A DNA stretch of 8,701 nucleotides from Candidatus Omnitrophota bacterium (GTDB lineage Bacteria > Omnitrophota > Gorgyraeia > Gygaellales > Profunditerraquicolaceae): the NCBI GenBank assembly GCA_018818365.1, contig JAHISH010000261.1, positions 1 through 8,701 on the forward strand, given 5' to 3'. Position numbers and translations under genes: made by a program. This document shows positions 1-6,000 of this stretch, one piece after another; the stretch's first letter is position 1, and each line of letters opens with the position of its first letter. The notes under the pieces are model-generated. The model worked only from the letters and a program-made list of their open reading frames with translations, did not search any database and was not told the DNA's origin.

Positions 1-3000
1 AATTCGCCCACGAACAATTCCCTCTTTCATACTCTAGCTTGTCAATAACACTTTTTGATACCCCGGAAACGGCAGCTAACTCCGGGATTGTCCAGCCTTT
101 CTGACGACGCAAGGCACGGATTCTTCCGGGAAGCTCCTCTATTACTTGGCAAAGCTGCGGATCCGCCCCTAATCTGCGCATTATTAGAAGCGTCGGAGGC
201 ATCCATCTGTTCTCAACGTAACTTTCGTTTCTGCGTAATACATCATGTGAACAACCTACGAGCCTGGCCGCGTCTATCTGCCTTAATCCTAAATTCTTCC
301 TCAAGGAAAGAATGTATTGGTGCGGCGCTTTTAACAACGGAAGCAGAGATCTCAACGACTCCGGGTCATCAAAAGTTATCCTTTCTCTACTGACACTCGC
401 CGCAATAGAAGAGATTCCCTGAAGGTCCTCTATTTCCCTCGCGCACAGCGTACCCTGACGAAAAACAAGATGCTTAAGATACCCCTGGTCTCTCTTCAAT
501 CTCACGGAGAGACTTGCTAAACTTAAGTTAGCATTTGTATGGTTTCTTTCCGCTGTCTGTGTAAGCCTTGCGATAATTTTACGTAGTCGTTTCATCAATG
601 CATCGACATCCACACTTCTCCTGCCGCCCAGATACACCACTCCCCAGCTTCTAAGCTGTGCATAAGAAATAACTTTTAAGTACACACACTCCCGTAAATA
701 ATCGGCTCTGAATCCCAGATGTCTTGACACCGCGCCTATCGTCGGGTGTATAGGCATACTGCGCAGCTTTTCAGCCGCCTGTGGCACCGCTACTCCTAAA
801 AATCTGGCCGTACCTTCTTTTATCCATCCCGACAGCTCTTCGTGGCTTACATTAATTTCCCGCATAGAATCAGGAGAAATTTCCAGCGTCGTTTTAAGCG
901 TATCCATTTCGGGCTGTTTATTTGCTTGTAACATTGAAATGATGGTATCCACCACGCGCCTGCGCAGGAAAACTTTAGGTATCTCAACATCAACGCCTGC
1001 CCCGGCCAAAACTTCAATCTCCAACCACCCTGCTTCTGCTAAATGCGTGAGTACTTCGTCTTTTCTTGCCAGCAACTCTTCTATTCTGCAAAGCGGTTGG
1101 GTGTGATGTTTTATCCAATATATGCTGCCGAATTTCTTAAAAAGCATTGTTGAAAGATCTTCCGGGCTCAATGAATCTTTCGACGAGGATGATAGTGGCT
1201 GAACTACCTCTTGGATGCACTCGCATAGCTTCTGGTGTGCCTTAGAATGAAGGAAATCTTTGTTGTCGAGAAAATTCCTTGTCAGAAGCTCAACTATTTC
1301 TTCGGGAGTCGAATATATCAACATCATACCTTCCCACAACTGCGCGATATCCAAAGATAGCGATGCGATGAAATCTTCTCTATCGGCAATAAAATCTTGC
1401 AAAGGATATCGTGAGGTATCGGCTAACAATAAAAAGAGTGTCCTCAAAATAAGGTCCTCTTCTTCGAAAGCGAAGTCTCCAATCATATTATCCACTGCGG
1501 TATCGCAAAGCTGCCCCATACCCCACTCTTCTGCCAGATATCGACATACCCTCAACCGTAATTGAGAAATCCTAGCTTTTATTGCCGGGGAAAGACTACT
1601 ATTGGAATTAAAAAGAGGGGTATAATTGCTTCTTATTTGCACTACCCTCTGTCCATCTATGAGCACGGTTGGGGATCCCTGAAGTTCTCGAAATAATACC
1701 TCCCATGCCTGCGCTTCTCTATTCCTCATCGCGCGTTGATATGCCTCCTCATCATCCCTTGGGGACGTTCCCCGCGGAGACACCCTTTCGTTCTGTAAGC
1801 CGTTTTCAGCCGATACATTACGATAATGGGTTGTCTGCACCGGAGAAGAAGCACTTACCCTTTGGAATACCGCAAACTCTCCGCCTCCGTCAAAGAAACA
1901 ACGCTCAGTAAGTTCTATCCCATGAATATCGGGTTGGTACGTAACTAACCGCTCATCAGTATTGAGCGCACATAAACGCGCCCTTTCTGCGGGAGATAAC
2001 AAGATGCTCAAAGGTTCCTGAAACATCCCTGCGCTCTTTAAATATTCGATCAAACCCCCTTGGCGGCCAAAGAGGAATTCAGTCAATGAAGTACGATATA
2101 CAAAGGCTACTACATATACCCCTGCCGGAATTTGGACGATAAGATTTTCAAACCATCTTCTTACTCTCTCTTCACTCTGTCCATAAAACCTCAAATTATA
2201 ATCCACTTGCTTCAGGAACAAAATATCTCCATACTTCATTGCATGCACCCAAGAATCTATCAAACCATCCTGCAAGATATCGCGCATCTCATGGACGATG
2301 ATGGGACAAAGAGAATCTATGGAAGGAAGAATCTCCGGGTAGACTTGCGCCACTAAATCATACGCCATCCTAAAATTCCACCTTACACTAAGCTCGTCAT
2401 TAAACCGGTCACACGTCCACATCCCCGCTCCGCCATAAAGCCCTGAGAAAAGATCTGCTCCGGGGAGAAGATTAAACCACCGGGTTTCTTCTGTAATAAT
2501 TCCGACGGTGCGTAATAAGATAAGTTCCTGTAGATACGTATATATTCTAATGGCTCCCGGAAGCGCGGAATCCATCTGTGTTTCTATCATCTTTAAAATA
2601 GTATGCGGGGATGTGCCGTTGTCTGTTGGTATATGTCCCGGCACCGACGAGGAGGATGCGGGCTGATTTAACGAACAAACTTCGTGATAGCAAATAAAAC
2701 TCCAAGGATAAGCATATTCCAGGTAAGGATGTTGCGGATAAGAAAATATGTCTTCGCTATTAGCTTTAACAGAGAAGTGCAGATGGGACAACAACGGCCA
2801 TTCCGTTCTTACAATTGCTCCTAAAGGCTGTCCTTGCTCTACCTCCTGCCCGCTAACTAAGCCTAAAGCAGGCTCAATATGTGTATACATTGATTGCAAA
2901 TTAAAATGCTGATGATAAACAACAACACCTTGTCTAAACGACCCTGCCAGATGCTCCGGGGTGATATAAATAATTCTCCCTTCATCAACAGATCGCACTG

Positions 3001-6000
3001 GAACTCCTGCCGCAATATGCCTCTTCTTGCCTTTTCTTGTTTTATAAAAAGCGAAATCTACCCCGCCGTGCGGTTGGCTCCTATCGAAACAGAACGGCCC
3101 GCAGAAAACCGTCATCCAGATAGTCCGAAATTTCGAGGTACTCCAGTTTCTCCTATCCAAATATTCCGTCCCATACGGAAATTCCCAACGAACAAAATCT
3201 CGCGGCATGTCTTCTCGGCTAATCGGGAGAGGAAGTTTATCTTTTATTTCCGTAATAAAACAATGTCGTCCCCTTTCGTTGTTTGTTTCCACCGGCGAAG
3301 AAGCTGAGCCTTTAGCGGCAGGTACACTAATGGGGACGGTTCTGTTTTTCGCCTGCATCGGCGAAGCACCCGAACGAATCCGCGGCCGATCAACGAAAAC
3401 TCCCCCTCCGGGGATTTCTTGGTCGCCAGGTAGCGTGCGCAGTCTCCAGTTTCCAACCCCCGCAAGCGCCAGCACCAGCTCATTATCGTATTCATCCGTC
3501 TTGCTACCTGGACTTGACAACCTCCACACAGCAATTTCCGAGTATCCCCATTCTACCCCGATGATTTCAGAAGGCGTCCTGACCAAAGCCAACCGCGGCA
3601 GAAATCTCTGACGCCATAAATCACCTATGTCCTTATACCCGTCTTTTCTGAAAGGCTGCTTCTCAACCAAGGCATATCCGTTGGGCCTAAGATGGTTCTG
3701 GACAAACGTCCCGACCACAAACAAATTCCTTTTGATCTCCTCAAGACCCTCACTATCAGATTCGTAATCAGGGGCTTTTTCAAGGATAAAATTAAATCCC
3801 GACTCGAATATCCCGGGGTCGATACCGGGAAGGTCGCAAAGTTTAGTTGAACCGATATAGATGATCGATCTCTGGCGCGCAGCCTTTTCTCTTGGATGTT
3901 GCCACAAAAAGCTTATTTCCCAGATATCGGTGCCTCTCTTCAATTGTCTTACTTTGATTGAATCTGCGGGCACACCTAACAAGCGCAAATCCATTAAAAG
4001 AGACACTTCCATTGCCGCTGAATCCAAAGGAGAGTTAAAGTAAGGAACCCTGAACCTTAAGATGTCGGCAAAGGTAAGTCTGATGTGACTATTCCTCTCT
4101 TCTTTGCTGCTAAATGGCTGCATGCTGAACATCACTGTCTGCGCAGCTCCTGTAACCAGTAAAGAATCATGGACGCAAAAAGCGCTATTGAAATTAAAAG
4201 TGCGTGCGTTTCTTATGTGCGATGCGTAACGATCATATAAATAAAGTAAGTAAGCAAGCCTTGGCCTGCCGAAAATAAGCTCTAATTTCTGAGGGTAACC
4301 GACATGATGACGCCTGAAGGATGCTTCCAGTTTCCTCAAGTCAAACTCATCCTGGCCACCCGGACCTTGATTATTACAATATTCGACATATTCCTGATCC
4401 AAAACGCCATAGTCAAAGGCAGCCCGCGCAGGAGAAGAAGCGTGGGAAAAACACCCCTGTTCTTTAACCAATAATACTACTGCGGTAGGCAGAAGAAATA
4501 ATCTATTCCTGAGAGTAAAGAGCGAAACACTACTATCCACCCGCATCTGCGTCTGAGCATAATGCGTGGAAAATCCTTCCAATAGGCCGGTCGCCTCCAA
4601 GGAATCCCAGTCATACGCATCCAAAACGAGTATCCGGTCGCCGCAACACAATATCTCATCCGTGATATGCCGCAGAATCAAATCTGGGGGAAGAGCGTGA
4701 TTTTTCCAGACCAGAGATAGTTCCAAATAACCGTAAAGGCCTTTGGCAATAAGGGTAAGCGGACGCTGAACATCCCGCACCGCATCATCATAGGCCCGCA
4801 GCGTAGTGGCGTCCCTGCCTATCTCTAATCTTCCTGCTTCTTCAGACTGCCTTACTAAAGGATGGGTACTGCCTAAAACAGCCCCGGCCATCTCTCGACC
4901 GTCATCAAAATCTCCGTTGTCTTCGTTTAAGGAAACCGTCCGGACCAACATCGATGGCACTATATCAATGCCCCGGAAAGGATAGAGAAATGTCCCCTCA
5001 TCCCCCAGGCAGCACGCGATACCTCTCATGAACCGGTAATACGCAAAGAACAACGCTAATTTGTCTTCATATCTATGCTCTTCTGCGGCCCCTTCGCCTT
5101 TTCTGCTCTTCTTGCCGGCGATCTCTGCGAGCGCGGTTTCATAATCTGATACCGCCAGATCAAGCTTGAAACCAAGAAAAATGGGACCGTTTCTATTTTC
5201 TCCATCTCTCTGCGCCGGCGAGGAGGATTTCTCTTCCTCTTCCTCATCCAGCAACCGCTCTGCCTCAGGAGAAATCTCCACGCTATCTTCTTCTTGCTGG
5301 GGCAGCTGCTTCGGCTTTACGCGTCTGCGCGGCCTCTCTCCCCTCCTCATCAGCCACATTAACCATGCCGATACCGGAGTTTCCGTAACCGAACGAATAC
5401 GGTCCACAGGGGTAACTTGTCTTTCTTTCTGGGAATCAGACCTTGTAATAATCGGCGAGGAGGCAATTGCAGCGGGCTCTTTGCAGAGTATCGTTATTCC
5501 TGTACTCGTAGGGACTGTCTGGAATCCCCTCTTGGCAAAGGCCTGTTGCAAAGCACTCGGTCTTCCATACAAAACCCGCTCTAAATCTAGGACAATTTCG
5601 ATCTGGACGTCTTGAGGCATAATCTTATGTAAAGCCCGAATTACTGCTCCGAATATCCCTCTCCTTTGAAATAGCGGTAGCGTTTCGCCTTGTAAAAGCG
5701 ATACTACATTTGTTAAAGTCCCTCTTAGAAAAGTTAAGCACGATACGGTACGCGCAGTTAGGAACGGAGAGTTGCCAAAGCTTTCCCCACCCAGAGTCCT
5801 CCAAAACCAATCTTCTCCTACCTCGCCCTGAAGCAGTTCAACCGTAATACAGATAAGCCTTTCTACATCTACGACCTTAACTTCGTATTGCTCACCATTT
5901 TTATCGCGAATTTTCAATCCGTTTAATTGGACAAATGGGATAGCCGATCCCCCCGCCGGCGAGGAGGACGATAAAGGAGCCCTCCCATCAAGCCGAGGGA

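Noticed and set aside
55..393. Plus-strand open frame of 112 codons
   Set aside because: It is antisense to the tandem Cro/C1-type HTH units, which give a clear family match on the minus strand.
3244..3534. Short minus-strand open frame of 96 codons in another frame
   Set aside because: It overlaps the giant minus-strand frame, shows no domain, and fits a frame shadow.
2894..3611. Two overlapping plus-strand open frames (2894-3307 and 3207-3611)
   Set aside because: They are antisense to the M23 domain and its upstream linker, where the minus frame has intact catalytic motifs. The plus-strand products look arbitrary.
4454..4505. Possible membrane helix around LFLLPTAVVLLVKE
   Set aside because: The hydrophobic run is about 12 residues with a proline inside it and is flanked by charged residues, which fits buried beta strands better than a membrane span.
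5166..5615. Plus-strand open frame of 149 codons
   Set aside because: It lies antisense to the giant frame. Its Ser-rich run is the antisense reading of the Glu- and Ser-coding linker, and no protein family is recognisable.
5213..5971. The GCCGGCGAGGAGG-like DNA repeat as a DNA-level signal (Chi-like, uptake or palindromic element)
   Set aside because: All copies found are in the same reading frame and vary at synonymous codon positions, and there is no extended palindrome. A peptide-level repeat explains it better.
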